Shown here piece after piece: positions 34,945 to 43,825 of a stretch of DNA of 64,000 bases (position 1 is the stretch's first letter; each line of letters opens with the position of its first letter). Both the position numbers and the translations under genes were made by a program. The DNA lies in contig CP073692.1 in the NCBI GenBank assembly GCA_018228665.1, positions 3,050,046 through 3,114,045 of the forward strand, read 5' to 3'. This stretch comes from Faecalicatena sp. Marseille-Q4148. Its GTDB lineage: Bacteria > Bacillota > Clostridia > Lachnospirales > Lachnospiraceae. Under the pieces are notes generated by a model. That model did no database searches, was not told the origin of the DNA, and worked only from the letters and a program-made list of their open reading frames with translations.

Positions 34945-36873
34945 ATGTTTAAAGTATTACTTGTAGTGCCTTATCCGGAACTTGAAGAGACTGTAAGAAG
35001 GGTATATGAGACTTATTTTATAAAAGAAGAAATGCAAGTCGATATTCGAGTAATTCGTGTAGATGAAATACATTTGATGCCTTGGGAAGAAACCTATGAT
35101 TTTATTATCGGAAGAGGATACAGCGCAGCATTTTTGAAGAAAAGAGCAAATGATATACCAGTGTTAGAAATTCCGATCACAGGTTATGATGTTATGAGAG
35201 CCTTAATGACGGCACAACGGAAATATGGTTCGCAGAAAACGCTTGTAATTGTGTCTGCTACACATAACCATGATGAACATGTATTGAGTCGTCTTACAGG
35301 GCAGCAAGTATCCGTCAAAGAAGTTACCACATTTGAGCAGATCGGAGATGCTGTATATCAGGCAAAATGTGATGGATATCAAATCATTGTAGGAGGATAT
35401 TCGGCTGTTGCAGCTGCAGAGGGGCTAGGACTTTCTGTTGTAACAATTGAAACTGGAGAAGAAGCGATCATACAAAGTTTTCGAGAAACCGTTCGGATGA
35501 AGGAAACGATTTTGAAAGAACGGGAGAGAAGGAAAATTTATGAAACGATTACACAAACTTCAAAGGAAGGGCTTATTTATATTAATAGTGATGGTGTAAT
35601 AGAACTGGCAAATAAAAAAATACTTCAAATGCTTTATACGGATTCGGAATATGTACATGGCAAAGAACTTCAGATGGTGTATCCGTTTTTTGCGGATCGG
35701 TATAGAGAAGTAATGCGAACAGGACAAACGATTTTTAATGAAGTACAGGAGATACAAAACATTCGGTTATCAGTTGACTACACTCCGGTCATTGTCAGTG
35801 ATCATACAACAGGTGTCGTGATTTCGTGTCAGAGTGTAAAAAATATCCAACAGAGAGAATCTCAGATTCGGAAAAAATTATCTGAAAAGGGATTGGTGGC
35901 AAGCTATACATTTTCTGATGTAATTCGCGAAAGTATGTTAATGGAGCATACGATTCAAATCGCACAGAAATACGCGAATGTTTCATCGAATATTTTGATT
36001 GTCGGAGAGACAGGAACAGGAAAAGAACTGATGGCGCAGAGCATCCATAACGCAAGTGAAAGAAGAAATGGTCCATTTGTTGCAGTGAACTGTGCGGCAT
36101 TTCCGGAAAATTTATTAGAAAGTGAACTGTTTGGATATGTGGATGGAGCGTTTACTGGAAGTAAAAGAGGCGGGAAGGTAGGGCTATTTGAGCAGGCACA
36201 TCGAGGAACATTGTTTTTAGATGAGATTTCTGAATTGCCGATTAATTTTCAAGGGAAGCTTTTGCGTGTACTGCAGGAGAGACAGGTAAGAAGAATCGGA
36301 GATGACAAGGTAATTGATGTGGATGCACGGATTATTGCAGCAACGAATAAGAATTTGAGGAAAATGGTGCAGGAGAAAGAATTCCGACAAGATTTGCTGT
36401 ATCGGTTAGATGTATTAAAAATTTGTATTCCTCCTCTTAGAGAAAGAAAAGAAGACATTTTGCCATTGTTTTATTATTTTCTCAAAAAATATAATAATCG
36501 CTTTGGGAAGGATATAGAAGGATGCACACAAGAGGCGGAAAATACTCTGATACAACATCAGTTTGAAGGAAACATTCGCGAACTTCGCAATATTACAGAA
36601 CGGTTATCGGTTATCTGTGAAGAAAAGCTCATCAGCGGTCAAATGATGAACACAGCGCTCTATCCGGAGAATGCGTTCTCTTTAGAAGTTCCAGATAAGA
36701 AGGAAATGCCGGAAAAAGTATTTCAACCAGTATATATGGAAGCTTGTTCTGAGCGGGACAGAATTATAGAAGCGCTGCGGTATACAAAAGGGAAGAAAGG
36801 GGAGGCGGCGCTAATACTTGGTATGGATCGTTCTACATTATGGAGAAAAATGAAATCGTATCATCTTGATTAA
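34945..36873 (+). CDS. Sigma-54-dependent activator with PrpR-N sensor domain
   Basis: Enhancer-binding protein of 642 residues. Residues 1-190 resemble the PrpR N-terminal sensor (FKVLLVVPYPELEETV... VGGYSAVAAAEGLG). A PAS-like segment lies near 205-320. The AAA+ domain (about 330-560) has GETGTGKELMAQ, the sigma-54 contact loop GAFTGS, and LFLDEISELP. A Fis-type helix-turn-helix ends the protein (LGMDRSTLWRKM). ATG 34945 has GAAGGAGG; GTG 34930 overlaps that site. An inverted repeat GAATTTC/GAAATTC at 34852-34876 lies in its leader. It probably activates the three -24/-12 promoters of this cluster. Confidence 0.92.
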   Translation: MFKVLLVVPYPELEETVRRVYETYFIKEEMQVDIRVIRVDEIHLMPWEETYDFIIGRGYSAAFLKKRANDIPVLEIPITGYDVMRALMTAQRKYGSQKTLVIVSATHNHDEHVLSRLTGQQVSVKEVTTFEQIGDAVYQAKCDGYQIIVGGYSAVAAAEGLGLSVVTIETGEEAIIQSFRETVRMKETILKERERRKIYETITQTSKEGLIYINSDGVIELANKKILQMLYTDSEYVHGKELQMVYPFFADRYREVMRTGQTIFNEVQEIQNIRLSVDYTPVIVSDHTTGVVISCQSVKNIQQRESQIRKKLSEKGLVASYTFSDVIRESMLMEHTIQIAQKYANVSSNILIVGETGTGKELMAQSIHNASERRNGPFVAVNCAAFPENLLESELFGYVDGAFTGSKRGGKVGLFEQAHRGTLFLDEISELPINFQGKLLRVLQERQVRRIGDDKVIDVDARIIAATNKNLRKMVQEKEFRQDLLYRLDVLKICIPPLRERKEDILPLFYYFLKKYNNRFGKDIEGCTQEAENTLIQHQFEGNIRELRNITERLSVICEEKLISGQMMNTALYPENAFSLEVPDKKEMPEKVFQPVYMEACSERDRIIEALRYTKGKKGEAALILGMDRSTLWRKMKSYHLD

Positions 36874-36878
36874 AAAAG

Positions 36879-36897
36879 TTGGCATAAAATTTGCTTA
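36879..36897 (+). promoter_or_regulatory. Sigma-54 promoter of kinase-aldolase-rpoN unit
   Basis: TTGGCATAAAATTTGCTTA matches TGGCA-N6-TTGCW and lies about 50 bp before the kinase start, just after the activator gene. I see no TGTTGCA-type site close upstream. Confidence 0.78.
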
Positions 36898-36945
36898 TAA
36901 ATAAAGTATCTAAAGATAATTAAGAAGAAACAGGAGGTTACATCG

Positions 36946-38229
36946 ATGCAGAAAAAAGTGTTGTTGGGGTGTGTTGCAGACGATTTTACAGGTGCCTCAG
37001 ATGCAGCCAGCTTTTTAGAAAAGGCAGGAATGTATGCTATTTTATTGAATGAGATACCGGAGCAGATTATCATTCCAGATGAAACCGATGCAATTGTAAT
37101 TGCATTAAAATCGCGTACACAGGAAAAAGAGCAGGCAGTAAAAGATGTATTAGAGGCAATTCAGTGGTTGGAGCATCATGGAGCAACAAAATTTTATTTT
37201 AAATATTGTTCTACATTTGATTCCACAAAAGAAGGAAATATAGGTCCGGTATCAGATGCGGTTATGGAATATCTGGAACAGAAATATACGATTTTATGTC
37301 CGGCACTTCCGATAAATGGAAGAAAAGTAGAGAAAGGAATATTATTTGTTAATGGAGTTCCGCTTGCAGAGAGCCATATGAGAAACCATCCGCTTACACC
37401 TATGCTGGATAGTCGGGTGAAAAATCTAATGGAAACTCAGAGCCGTTATAAAGCAGTGGAGCTGTTTCGTGAGCAGCTTCAAATGAAAGCAAATGATTTG
37501 ACGGAATGGCTCAGTGGAAATGAAAAGTCAGAAGAACATTTTTATGTTATTCCAGATTATGTATGTGATGAAGATGGAAAAGAAATTGTACGCTTGTTTG
37601 GTGATCTTTGTTTTCTGACAGGGGGGTCAGGGATACTTGAGCCGTTAGCCGTTAGAATGCTGGACGGTAAGAAAAAAAATACAGGGCAGCCATTGAAGGC
37701 AGGAGCAGAACAGAGTTATCCGGGAGTGGTGTTTGCAGGCAGTTGTTCAATTGCAACGCAAGGACAGGTAGCTGATTATCAAGAAAAAGGGCATTTAACA
37801 TATCAAATTCGACCAAAAGAACTTCTTACAGAAGAACAGACAGAGGAAGATATTTTGCAGTTTATTTTACAGCATCCAGAAGAAGAGGTATTAATTTATT
37901 CGTCTGATCGTGCAGAGAATGTGAAAGAAATACAGAAATTAGGAAAAGAAAAAATTGCGTCATTAATTGAAGAGACAATCAGTAGTGTTGCGGTGGAATT
38001 AATGAAAGCAGGATATCGACGTTTTGTTGTGGCAGGCGGGGAAACTTCAGGGGCAGTTACAAAAGCACTTGGATTTGGTGCATTTCGTATAGGTCCTTCT
38101 GTTGCACCGGGGGTTCCGGTTATGATACCGATAGCAGAGGAGAATGTGAGGCTTGTATTAAAATCTGGAAACTTTGGGGAGCGTGATTTTTTTACAAAGG
38201 CGTTGCGGATGACGAAAGGTGACGAATAA
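36946..38229 (+). CDS. Four-carbon acid sugar kinase family protein (DUF1537)
   Basis: Kinase of 427 residues, usual family length. It has the N-terminal VADDFTGASDAASFLEKAG, the FKYCSTFDSTKEGNIGPV motif and the C-terminal nucleotide-binding region RRFVVAGGETSGAVTKALG and GVPVM. DUF1537 enzymes (OtnK, DtnK and related) phosphorylate 3-oxo-tetronates or other acid sugars at the terminal hydroxyl. It is followed 1 bp later by an OtnC-like gene, the normal pairing. The exact acid (threonate, erythronate or another) is undetermined. AGGAGG precedes the ATG. Confidence 0.9.
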   Translation: MQKKVLLGCVADDFTGASDAASFLEKAGMYAILLNEIPEQIIIPDETDAIVIALKSRTQEKEQAVKDVLEAIQWLEHHGATKFYFKYCSTFDSTKEGNIGPVSDAVMEYLEQKYTILCPALPINGRKVEKGILFVNGVPLAESHMRNHPLTPMLDSRVKNLMETQSRYKAVELFREQLQMKANDLTEWLSGNEKSEEHFYVIPDYVCDEDGKEIVRLFGDLCFLTGGSGILEPLAVRMLDGKKKNTGQPLKAGAEQSYPGVVFAGSCSIATQGQVADYQEKGHLTYQIRPKELLTEEQTEEDILQFILQHPEEEVLIYSSDRAENVKEIQKLGKEKIASLIEETISSVAVELMKAGYRRFVVAGGETSGAVTKALGFGAFRIGPSVAPGVPVMIPIAEENVRLVLKSGNFGERDFFTKALRMTKGDE

Positions 38230-38230
38230 C

Positions 38231-38815
38231 ATGGATACATTAGAACAAAAGATAGAGGATGCCATCTGGATTGGCAAAGCACTGTTTGATCGGGGCAAAG
38301 CGACAGGTTCTTCTGCGAATATGAGTTTTTTGCATGAAGGAAATCTTTATATTACAGGAAGTGGAACTTGTTTTGGACGCCTTACGCCGGACAGTTTTTC
38401 GAAAGTATCCCTTGATGGAACAAGAATAGAAGGAAGAAAACCAAGTAAAGAACTGCCTTTACATAAAATGTACTATGAGAAACTGGGAAATATTCAAGCG
38501 GTCATTCATGTTCACAGCTATTATGCAACGATGTATAGTTTCTTAAATCAGGCGGATATGACAGATATTGTGCCAGAGTATACACCTTATCTTAAAATGA
38601 AGGTAGGAAAGATTGGGCTTATACCATATGCAAAGCCGGGAAGCGAAGAACTGTTTGAAAGGTTTAGACAGGCGGTTGCAAAAAGTGATGCGTTTATTCT
38701 TGCACAGCATGGTCCGGTTGTTGCAGGAACATCTCTCATGGATGCTTTTTACGGATTGGAAGAGTTAGAGGAAAGCTGTCGGATTGCCTTAGAAATAAAT
38801 CGGAGAGCGAAATGA
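38231..38815 (+). CDS. Class II aldolase, 3-oxo-tetronate 4-phosphate decarboxylase-like
   Basis: Class II aldolase/adducin family enzyme of 194 residues. Residues near 25-50 (GSSANMSFLHEGNLYITGSGTCFGRL) bind phosphate. The metal His pair is in VIHVHSYYAT, and a later His in LAQHGPVVAG. It resembles OtnC, which decarboxylates 3-oxo-tetronate 4-phosphate to dihydroxyacetone phosphate. Fuculose- or ribulose-phosphate aldolase activity is the alternative, but pairing with a DUF1537 kinase supports OtnC. ATG 38231 starts 1 bp after the kinase stop; an earlier frame start at 38219 overlaps it. Confidence 0.88.
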   Translation: MDTLEQKIEDAIWIGKALFDRGKATGSSANMSFLHEGNLYITGSGTCFGRLTPDSFSKVSLDGTRIEGRKPSKELPLHKMYYEKLGNIQAVIHVHSYYATMYSFLNQADMTDIVPEYTPYLKMKVGKIGLIPYAKPGSEELFERFRQAVAKSDAFILAQHGPVVAGTSLMDAFYGLEELEESCRIALEINRRAK

Positions 38816-38833
38816 TAGAAAGGCGGGCACAGA

Positions 38834-40141
38834 ATGGAAATACGCTATCAGTTACTGCAGAAACAAAAACAGATGCTTTCACATCAGCAGTTGCAGTCTC
38901 TCAATATATTGGCGATGGATAATATAGAGCTTTCAGCTTTTTTGCAGTCAGAATATTTGGAAAATCCGATGTTAGAACAAAACAGTACACCCGAGAATCC
39001 ACTTTCGAAGACAGGGGCAATAGAACCTTCAGATGAACAGGAAAAATGGAATCACCAGATAGAAGAATTAGAAGATCTGAGGAGCTATTTGAAAAATCAG
39101 TTAATAGTTAAAAAGGAAGAGCAGGTAAATCTGGAAGTAAAAAACTATCTGATTGAGTGTGTAGAAGATACTGGATATTTTACGATGCCAATTGAAGAAG
39201 CAGCAAGGCAATGTAATACTTCGGAAGAAATAGTGAGAGACTGTCTTGCAGAATTGAAAGAACTAGAACCAATAGGAATATTTTCTGAAACACTGGAAGA
39301 ATGTCTTCTTTGTCAGACAAAGAAACTTCAAATAGAAGATGATATATTGGAGAAGCTGATCAAATATCATTTGGAAGATATTGCAGAAGGAAACATTGGA
39401 CGTATTTCACGGCTGCTTCATATCTCGACAGCGCAAGTGAGAAAACATGCGCTTTTGATTCAAACACTCAATCCTCGCCCGGCAGTTGGATTCGGCGGCA
39501 GGAAAACAGAATACATTGTACCGGATATTATACTGAAGAAAGAAGATAACTGGAGCATTGAATTAAATGACAATTGGATTGGAGAATATCAGATTAGTGA
39601 CTATTATCTGAAACTAATGTCAGAGACAAAAGATATTGAACTGCGAGGATATTTTGAAGAAAAGGCAAAACGAGTGAAATATATCTTGAATAATATTGAG
39701 CAGCGCCGAAAAACAATTAAGCAGTTGATGGAGTGTATTATAGAACGACAGCAAGAATATCTTGAAGGAAGCGGTCAATTGAGGCCGATGACAATGAGTG
39801 ATGTGGCAGAAAAGATGTCCGTACATCCGTCCACGGTATCGCGTGCTATTAAAGGGAAATATGTTCAGTATCCGAGCGGAACTATTTTGCTGAAAGAATT
39901 GTTTTCAAAAGAAATCTCAGTAGGTATGGAGGGGAAAGCGATTAACGCCCAAGGAGTCAAACAGCTCATTCAGGTGTGGATTCGAGAAGAAAATCCTTTA
40001 AAACCTTATAGTGATCAGAAATTAAAAGAAATGCTTGAGGAAGAAGGAATATGTATTTCTCGAAGAGGTGTTGCGAAATACAGAGATGAGATTGGAATTA
40101 AAGGAAGCTACGAACGAAAGATGATGAAAGGATTGTTGTAA
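38834..40141 (+). CDS. rpoN: RNA polymerase sigma-54 factor
   Basis: Sigma-54 of 435 residues. Region I is Gln/Leu-rich (QLLQKQKQMLSHQQLQSLNIL... SEYLENPML), the core-binding domain spans about 75-240, the helix-turn-helix is MSDVAEKMSVHPSTVSRAIKG, and the RpoN box near residue 420 reads SRRGVAKYRDE, close to the canonical ARRTVAKYRE. It is transcribed with the kinase and decarboxylase from a promoter that itself looks sigma-54-dependent, which implies positive feedback. AGGCGGG precedes the ATG. Confidence 0.95.
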   Translation: MEIRYQLLQKQKQMLSHQQLQSLNILAMDNIELSAFLQSEYLENPMLEQNSTPENPLSKTGAIEPSDEQEKWNHQIEELEDLRSYLKNQLIVKKEEQVNLEVKNYLIECVEDTGYFTMPIEEAARQCNTSEEIVRDCLAELKELEPIGIFSETLEECLLCQTKKLQIEDDILEKLIKYHLEDIAEGNIGRISRLLHISTAQVRKHALLIQTLNPRPAVGFGGRKTEYIVPDIILKKEDNWSIELNDNWIGEYQISDYYLKLMSETKDIELRGYFEEKAKRVKYILNNIEQRRKTIKQLMECIIERQQEYLEGSGQLRPMTMSDVAEKMSVHPSTVSRAIKGKYVQYPSGTILLKELFSKEISVGMEGKAINAQGVKQLIQVWIREENPLKPYSDQKLKEMLEEEGICISRRGVAKYRDEIGIKGSYERKMMKGLL

Positions 40142-40165
40142 TTTATATTACAACAGTTCTTTTTT
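40134..40165 (+). terminator. Terminator overlapping rpoN stop codon
   Basis: TGTTGTAA (40134-40141, containing the stop) pairs with TTACAACA (40148-40155), followed by GTTCTTTTTT. Confidence 0.7.
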
Positions 40166-40188
40166 CGTATTTTAGCATTAGAAACAGT

Positions 40189-40232
40189 TGTTGCAACATT
40201 GAATATTGCAATAGATGTAAAATAGTGCAACA
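40189..40232 (+). promoter_or_regulatory. Candidate sigma-54 activator sites upstream of permease
   Basis: The 10-bp palindrome TGTTGCAACA (40189-40198), the palindrome TATTGCAATA (40204-40213) and the half-site TGCAACA (40226-40232). They share the heptamer found at 33185-33217 and lie about 150 bp before the -24/-12 promoter, a normal enhancer distance. The rest of the 323-bp gap (40142-40464) is AT-rich with no gene. Confidence 0.65.
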
Positions 40233-40376
40233 TTTTGGGAATATTTTGTATTTGAGAAAGAGTGTAGCAGTTATATTGGAATTTTGGATTATGATTAGAG
40301 ATTATTTTGGATAAAATAGGAAAAATGTATGAAATATGAAGGAAAATAATTTAGAATTTATTAGTTATGACGAAAA

Positions 40377-40395
40377 ATGGCATGCGGATTGCTTA
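40377..40395 (+). promoter_or_regulatory. Sigma-54 promoter of permease-amidohydrolase unit
   Basis: ATGGCATGCGGATTGCTTA matches TGGCA-N6-TTGCW and is about 70 bp before the permease start. Confidence 0.8.
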
Positions 40396-40464
40396 CTATA
40401 TTAGATAAATAGACATGCTGTGCAGCTGCGGCAAAGAAAGTTAATTTGAAAGGACGGAAGAAAT

Positions 40465-41430
40465 ATGAAAATATGTGCAACGATGAAAAAATTTCCAGGT
40501 GGAATGATGGTAATACCTCTTTTAATAGGATGTCTTGTAAATACGTTTATTCCACAATGTTTGGAAATAGGAGGTTTTACAACTGCGTTATTTAAGAGTG
40601 GGCAGTCTACATTAGTGGCATTGTTTATTTTCTGCAGCGGTGCGACGATCAATGTCCGCCAGGTAGGAAAACCTTTATACAAAGGAGCAGTGTTGACAAT
40701 TCTAAAACTTGCTATTGGTGTTATTATTGGATACTTATTAAATATGGCTTTTGGACCGGCAGGTATTCTGGGACTGACACCGTTTGCAGTCATTTCAGCA
40801 GTGACAAATTCAAATGGTGCGATTTATACGGCACTTGCAAAAGAATTTGGAGATGACACAGATATGGGAGCCATTGCTGTATTATCTCTGAATGATGGGC
40901 CTTTTTTAACAATGATCGCACTTGGAACAACAGGATTAGCATCTATTCCGGTGAAAGATATCATTGCAGCGATTATTCCTTTGATTATTGGTATGATACT
41001 TGGTAATCTTGATGCGGATTTCCGAGATTTATTGGCAAAAGGATTAAACATGATCCTTCCAGTAAATGGTTTTGTGTTTGGAGCAAATATGAGTTTAATT
41101 ACAATTGCAAAAGCAGGCGTACCTGGAATTTTGCTCGGACTTATTACTGTATTATCAACAGGAGTTCTTACATATTTTATCTACAGTGCTATCCGAAGAA
41201 AACCAGATCCTATGGGAATGGCAATTGGAACGGTAGGAGGAAATGCGGTTGCAACCCCGGCATCTGTTGCAATGGCAGATCCAAATCTAGAACCGTATGT
41301 AGAATCAGCTACAGCACAAATTGCGGCTTCAGTTGTTATCACAGCTATTTTAACACCGCTTCTAACAGGATATGTCAGCAGAAAAGTTGTTAAAAAGATT
41401 GACGAGAAGGCAGAGAAAGCGCAAAAGTAA
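40465..41430 (+). CDS. 2-keto-3-deoxygluconate permease family transporter (KdgT)
   Basis: Membrane protein of 321 residues with about ten helices, starting MKKFPGGMMVIPLLIGCLVNT after a short leader. The blocks FSGQSTLV-like (FKSGQSTLVALFIFCSGATI), GGNAVATPA and the hydrophobic pattern fit KdgT, a proton-sugar acid symporter. In this cluster it probably imports the acid degraded by the kinase and decarboxylase. It has its own sigma-54 promoter and is followed by the amidohydrolase gene 72 bp later. Confidence 0.85.
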   Translation: MKICATMKKFPGGMMVIPLLIGCLVNTFIPQCLEIGGFTTALFKSGQSTLVALFIFCSGATINVRQVGKPLYKGAVLTILKLAIGVIIGYLLNMAFGPAGILGLTPFAVISAVTNSNGAIYTALAKEFGDDTDMGAIAVLSLNDGPFLTMIALGTTGLASIPVKDIIAAIIPLIIGMILGNLDADFRDLLAKGLNMILPVNGFVFGANMSLITIAKAGVPGILLGLITVLSTGVLTYFIYSAIRRKPDPMGMAIGTVGGNAVATPASVAMADPNLEPYVESATAQIAASVVITAILTPLLTGYVSRKVVKKIDEKAEKAQK

Positions 41431-41502
41431 CAAAGGGATTTTCAGAATACTTTGAATTTCTATTAAACAAGTGTGGATAAGAATGATTAAGGAGGTATAT
41501 TT

Positions 41503-42660
41503 GTGGAAACAAAAATTTTAAAAGCCAAATATGTTATTGCAGGTTCCGAACTTGCTGTAAAAGAGCATGCCGCAGTAAAAATAGAAGATGGCAAAATTAC
41601 AGAAATTTATGAGAATGTATCACAAATATCAGAAGAATTGAAATCAGAAATCATTGATTACGGAGAAAAAACAATTATGCCGGGAATGATAGATTGTCAT
41701 AATCACCTGGCTTTGGATACAAGACTGGAGAACCATCTTGTAAAAATGAATGATTGTGAATGTGAACAGACACTTAGAGCGATTAAAACAATGAAAGATG
41801 ATCTTGTATCTGGTGTTACAACTGCAAGATGTCTTGGAGATCGGTTTTATGTAGATGTAACTTGTAAAAAAGCACAAAAAGAAGGGCGTTTAACAGGACC
41901 TAAGCTTGTTGTAAGTGGAATCGGTATGCGTGCTTCACATGGTCATGGGTATGTCGGTATGCCGTTTGATGGTCCTGAACAGTTTCGCAGACAGGCGCGG
42001 GAAAATATTGCGCATGGGGTTGATTTTTTAAAAGTATTTATGACAAAGGTTATTAATGCAACACCATTTATATATCATTTTATGAGTCCGGAAGAATTAA
42101 GAGCAGTTGTACAGGAAGCAAAAAGTGTAGGTATCACTACTGCTTGTCATTGTTCAGGCGGACAGGGACTGGATGATTGCTTAGATGCAGGAATAGATTG
42201 TCTGGAACATGTGTATTATATTACGAAACAACAAGTGGAAAGAGTGCAAGAGGCAGATCGATGGGTAGTATATACTCCTAGTTACGCCTTGAATGATGAA
42301 TTACTTTTCAAATTTTCGCCGCAAGATCGTGAAGGAAGTCTTCGCGAAAAAGAAATTATCTGTGAATGCCTCAGGGGAGCGATTGAAGGCGGATTGAAAT
42401 TTGGTATTGGAACAGATGGTATTCATCAGGGACTTGCTCAAGAGGCAAAATATATTACAGAACTTGGGGCATCTAATCATGATGTTCTTGCAGGAATCAC
42501 TGTAAATGCGGCAAAACTTTGTGGAGTACAGAACAAGACAGGAGCACTGAAGAAAGGATTGGCAGCAGATATAATTGTAGTAGATGGAAATCCTATAGAA
42601 GATATTACTGCATTAAAACGTGTAAAAGCAGTTTATCAGGACGGCTGTAAGATTATATAA
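41503..42660 (+). CDS. Amidohydrolase family metal-dependent hydrolase
   Basis: TIM-barrel amidohydrolase of 385 residues. The metal motif is MIDCHNHLALD (HxH) near residue 62. Further metal ligands are in FLKVFMTK (Lys), TACHCSGG and CLEHVYYI (His), and GIGTDGIHQ (Asp). It resembles imidazolonepropionase and Xaa-Pro dipeptidase-like members. The substrate is unknown. Given the neighbours it may open a lactone or release the acid from a conjugate, which is inference. It starts with GTG behind AAGGAGG. Confidence 0.85.
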   Translation: METKILKAKYVIAGSELAVKEHAAVKIEDGKITEIYENVSQISEELKSEIIDYGEKTIMPGMIDCHNHLALDTRLENHLVKMNDCECEQTLRAIKTMKDDLVSGVTTARCLGDRFYVDVTCKKAQKEGRLTGPKLVVSGIGMRASHGHGYVGMPFDGPEQFRRQARENIAHGVDFLKVFMTKVINATPFIYHFMSPEELRAVVQEAKSVGITTACHCSGGQGLDDCLDAGIDCLEHVYYITKQQVERVQEADRWVVYTPSYALNDELLFKFSPQDREGSLREKEIICECLRGAIEGGLKFGIGTDGIHQGLAQEAKYITELGASNHDVLAGITVNAAKLCGVQNKTGALKKGLAADIIVVDGNPIEDITALKRVKAVYQDGCKII

Positions 42661-42704
42661 ATTCATAATGGGATTTGTGGATAAAGAGATTTTGATTTCT
42701 CTTA

Positions 42705-42812
42705 TTGATATTCCGGTCATTACGTTATAAAATAGTAGCAGAGCTTTGCAGAAGGATTGTGTACCAGATAATAATGGCAGCAAGAGCTATAGAAGAGCAA
42801 AGTTCTGCTATT
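42705..42812 (+). promoter_or_regulatory. lgt upstream region with promoter and long inverted repeat
   Basis: TTGATA (42705-42710), 17 bp and TAAAAT (42728-42733) form a likely promoter. AATAGTAGCAGAGCTTTGC (42731-42749) is nearly complementary to GCAAAGTTCTGCTATT (42797-42812) across a 47-nt loop. The arm overlaps the likely transcription start. Confidence 0.45.
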
Positions 42813-42843
42813 ACAATATAACAGAACAGGAAAGTTGGGCTTT

Positions 42844-43653
42844 ATGAAAAATGATTTATTAACAATTGGCAATTTTACAGTGCATGGATATGGCCTTATG
42901 ATCGGAATTGGTTTTATTGCAGCATATCTGATGACGGAATACCGGGCGAAGAAACGTCAGATGAATACGGATTTTGTGTTTACATTATTTCTCACATCAG
43001 TTGTATTTGGAATGCTTGGTGCGAAATTACTTTTTTATATGACGATGATCGATGAAATCATTGCAAATCCGAAAGTGATTCTGGATGAAGCGGAAGGTTT
43101 TGTCGTATATGGCGGAATCATAGGCGGAATTTTGGCAGGCTATGTGGCGTGCCGCATTAAGAAACAGAATTTCTGGAAGTATTTTGATCTTGTTATGCCG
43201 GCAGTTGCTTTGGCGCAGGGATTTGGAAGGATCGGATGTCTGTTGGCCGGATGTTGTTATGGGATGGAAACATCCTGTAAATTCTCAATTACATTTCAGA
43301 ATTCAGATTTTGCACCGAATCATGTGGCGCTGATTCCGACACAGATTTATTCAAGTATATTAGACTTCCTGCATTGTATTGTACTCTGTATGATTGCGAA
43401 AAAAGTAAAAAAGGATAAGATTGTATCGGGATGCTATTTAATCTTTTACAGCATTGGAAGATTTGTTCTTGAATTTTTCAGAGGCGATCTGATCCGGGGA
43501 AGTGTCGGAGTTCTTTCTACTTCACAATTTATTTCCATTTTCATTTGTGCAGCTGGTATAGCGCTTGTGATATGGGGAAACCGCAGCAAAGAAATGAATA
43601 CAGAACTGTCAGAAGAAATAGAAGATACAGCTAAAGACGTATCAGAAGAATAA
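42844..43653 (+). CDS. lgt: Prolipoprotein diacylglyceryl transferase family protein
   Basis: Membrane enzyme of 269 residues that transfers diacylglycerol to the lipobox Cys of prolipoproteins. Seven or so helices are visible. The start fits Lgt (LLTIGNFTVHGYGLMIGIGF), and the signature region reads GRIGCLLAGCCYG instead of the usual GRxGNFxNxExxG, while HVALIPTQIYSS and the late GRFVLEFFRGD are kept. The Cys-containing signature may indicate a divergent Lgt paralogue. ATG 42844 follows AGGAAAG. Confidence 0.85.
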   Translation: MKNDLLTIGNFTVHGYGLMIGIGFIAAYLMTEYRAKKRQMNTDFVFTLFLTSVVFGMLGAKLLFYMTMIDEIIANPKVILDEAEGFVVYGGIIGGILAGYVACRIKKQNFWKYFDLVMPAVALAQGFGRIGCLLAGCCYGMETSCKFSITFQNSDFAPNHVALIPTQIYSSILDFLHCIVLCMIAKKVKKDKIVSGCYLIFYSIGRFVLEFFRGDLIRGSVGVLSTSQFISIFICAAGIALVIWGNRSKEMNTELSEEIEDTAKDVSEE

Positions 43654-43668
43654 TAGAAGTATCGTAGG

Positions 43669-43696
43669 AAAAGGTCGGGAGTTCCCGACCTTTTTT
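43669..43696 (+). terminator. Intrinsic terminator after lgt
   Basis: AAGGTCGGGA-GTTCCCGACCTT, a compact stem followed by TTTT. Confidence 0.9.
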
Positions 43697-43825
43697 GAAT
43701 AAAAATGAAAGAGAAAATTATAGAAATACAAAAGAAAACTCTGCAGTACTTGACAGAATTTTAGGACAGTGTTAGTGTATTTTTATGAAAAACTTACAAA
43801 ATTTTGGCTAAAAGGAGACGGGGAC

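Noticed and set aside
36879..36945. Search for a TGTTGCA enhancer site before the kinase promoter
   Set aside because: None seen in the preceding 200 bp, which are coding for the activator, so no site is claimed there.
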